Below are positions 6,977-7,462 of a stretch of DNA of 7,462 bases, one piece after another. Position 1 is the first letter of the stretch, and each line of letters opens with the position of its first letter. Location: assembly GCA_003978405.1 (NCBI GenBank), contig QNZU01000014.1, forward strand, positions 1 to 7,462, read 5' to 3'. The stretch is from Sulfurospirillum sp. GTDB taxonomy: Bacteria; Campylobacterota; Campylobacteria; Campylobacterales; QNZT01. The notes beneath the pieces were generated by a model, which ran no database searches, had not been told where the DNA came from, and worked only from the letters and a program-made list of their open reading frames with translations. The translations under genes were made by a program, and so were the position numbers.

Positions 6977-7462
6977 TGAGTCCTACCTTTATTGAGCTTT
7001 CATAATATGTGGTATTTAAATCTTTTTTTATTGTTTTGGTACTAATACTATATCTTCCCATAGATGCAATCTTTGTCAAAAGTTCTGTAATATGTTTATC
7101 ATTGTCACTTCTGATTTTAATAATCATATCACTCTCATTATTATCAACTGAGACCACTTTTGATTTGTGTTTGACAATCTCATTAAAAAGATTTGTCATA
7201 ACTTTTGCTTTCATAGGATATGAAACCTTCTTTACATAAATTTCATGAAGCAATTTTGTTCTAAAATCTAGTTCTTCAGATTTTACTGCAAGTTTCTTAT
7301 CGATAATTTCATGCTGTTTTTTCAAGTTTGCAAAAGCAACTTTCATATTGTTAGCTTGATTTGATAACGATAGATGTTTAGCATTTAATTGATTAAGCTC
7401 TTTTTGTAAAACCATTTTATCTTGCACAAATTGATATCCTGGATAGAGTAAAGAGAAAAAGA
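6966..7462 (-). CDS. PilN/MshI-like inner-membrane protein (partial, 5' end outside window)
   Basis: The frame is open to the right edge of the window (164 complete codons), so the true start lies outside. A GTG at 7427 could be taken as a start, but the 11 codons before it (FFSLLYPGYQF) continue the frame and look like the end of a transmembrane helix. A start at 7427 would therefore cut the protein. After the helix comes a periplasmic coiled coil (about residues 12-66 of the visible part) and a C-terminal alpha/beta domain ending in SSIKVGLNVR. This is the PilN/GspL C-terminal topology and fits the gene order before a PilO-like partner, with which PilN proteins dimerise. In MSHA loci the equivalent is the C-terminal part of MshI. 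A cytoplasmic PilM-like domain or gene is expected upstream but cannot be seen. Confidence 0.65.
   Translation of the reverse strand, partial: FFSLLYPGYQFVQDKMVLQKELNQLNAKHLSLSNQANNMKVAFANLKKQHEIIDKKLAVKSEELDFRTKLLHEIYVKKVSYPMKAKVMTNLFNEIVKHKSKVVSVDNNESDMIIKIRSDNDKHITELLTKIASMGRYSISTKTIKKDLNTTYYESSIKVGLNVR

Noticed and set aside
7009..7239. Plus-strand open frame of 76 codons with a membrane-like sequence
   Set aside because: It is antisense to the PilN-like gene, and hydrophobicity is expected from reading the reverse of Lys- and Asp-rich coding sequence.
705..7462. A wholly novel secretion or defence system
   Set aside because: Each gene fits a known part of type IV pilus / type II secretion machines, and the order matches known loci; the unusual points concern composition and regulation, not a new system.

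Overview
The window is AT-rich and densely coding. Every gene supported here lies on the minus strand. Base composition, codon usage and protein style (Lys, Asn and Ile rich, short intergenic gaps, many 4 to 23 nt gene overlaps) suggest a Campylobacterota bacterium of the Sulfurimonas, Sulfurovum or Arcobacter type. This placement is an inference from style; no taxonomic marker gene is present.

Read in the direction of transcription (right to left), positions 7462 to 705 hold one compact gene cluster for an envelope-spanning machine of the type IV pilus / type II secretion superfamily. The order is: a PilN/MshI-like membrane protein (5' end cut by the window edge), a PilO/MshJ-like protein, a small PilP/MshK-like periplasmic protein, a secretin (MshL-like), a membrane-anchored TPR protein (MshN-like), a hexameric assembly ATPase (GspE/PilB/MshE family) and the polytopic platform protein (GspF/PilC/MshG family). 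This matches the biogenesis half of the Vibrio MSHA pilus locus (mshI-J-K-L-M-N-E-G) with the MshM-type ATPase gene missing between L and N. No pilin, pseudopilin or prepilin peptidase gene is in view. The genes overlap or are separated by at most 24 nt, so this is almost certainly one operon whose promoter lies beyond the right edge.

The parts fit together as follows. The PilN-, PilO- and PilP-like proteins form the inner-membrane alignment complex and connect to the secretin pore in the outer membrane. The TPR protein has a periplasmic TPR tail. The ATPase and platform protein drive assembly of a pilus or pseudopilus from subunits encoded elsewhere. Pilus-based attachment, motility, DNA uptake or secretion are all possible; the sequence does not decide between them.

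Positions 597 to 704 are a short gap with a perfect palindrome at the platform gene's stop codon and promoter-like boxes. Positions 596 to 1 encode the N-terminal part of a TRAP-transporter solute-binding protein of the TakP type, running off the left edge. It is functionally unrelated to the pilus cluster.

I see no wholly new system. The points most worth a second look are a terminator-like perfect hairpin inside the TPR gene, a degenerate cyclic-di-GMP-type N-terminal domain in the ATPase, the missing MshM and pilin genes, and the palindrome in the gap.
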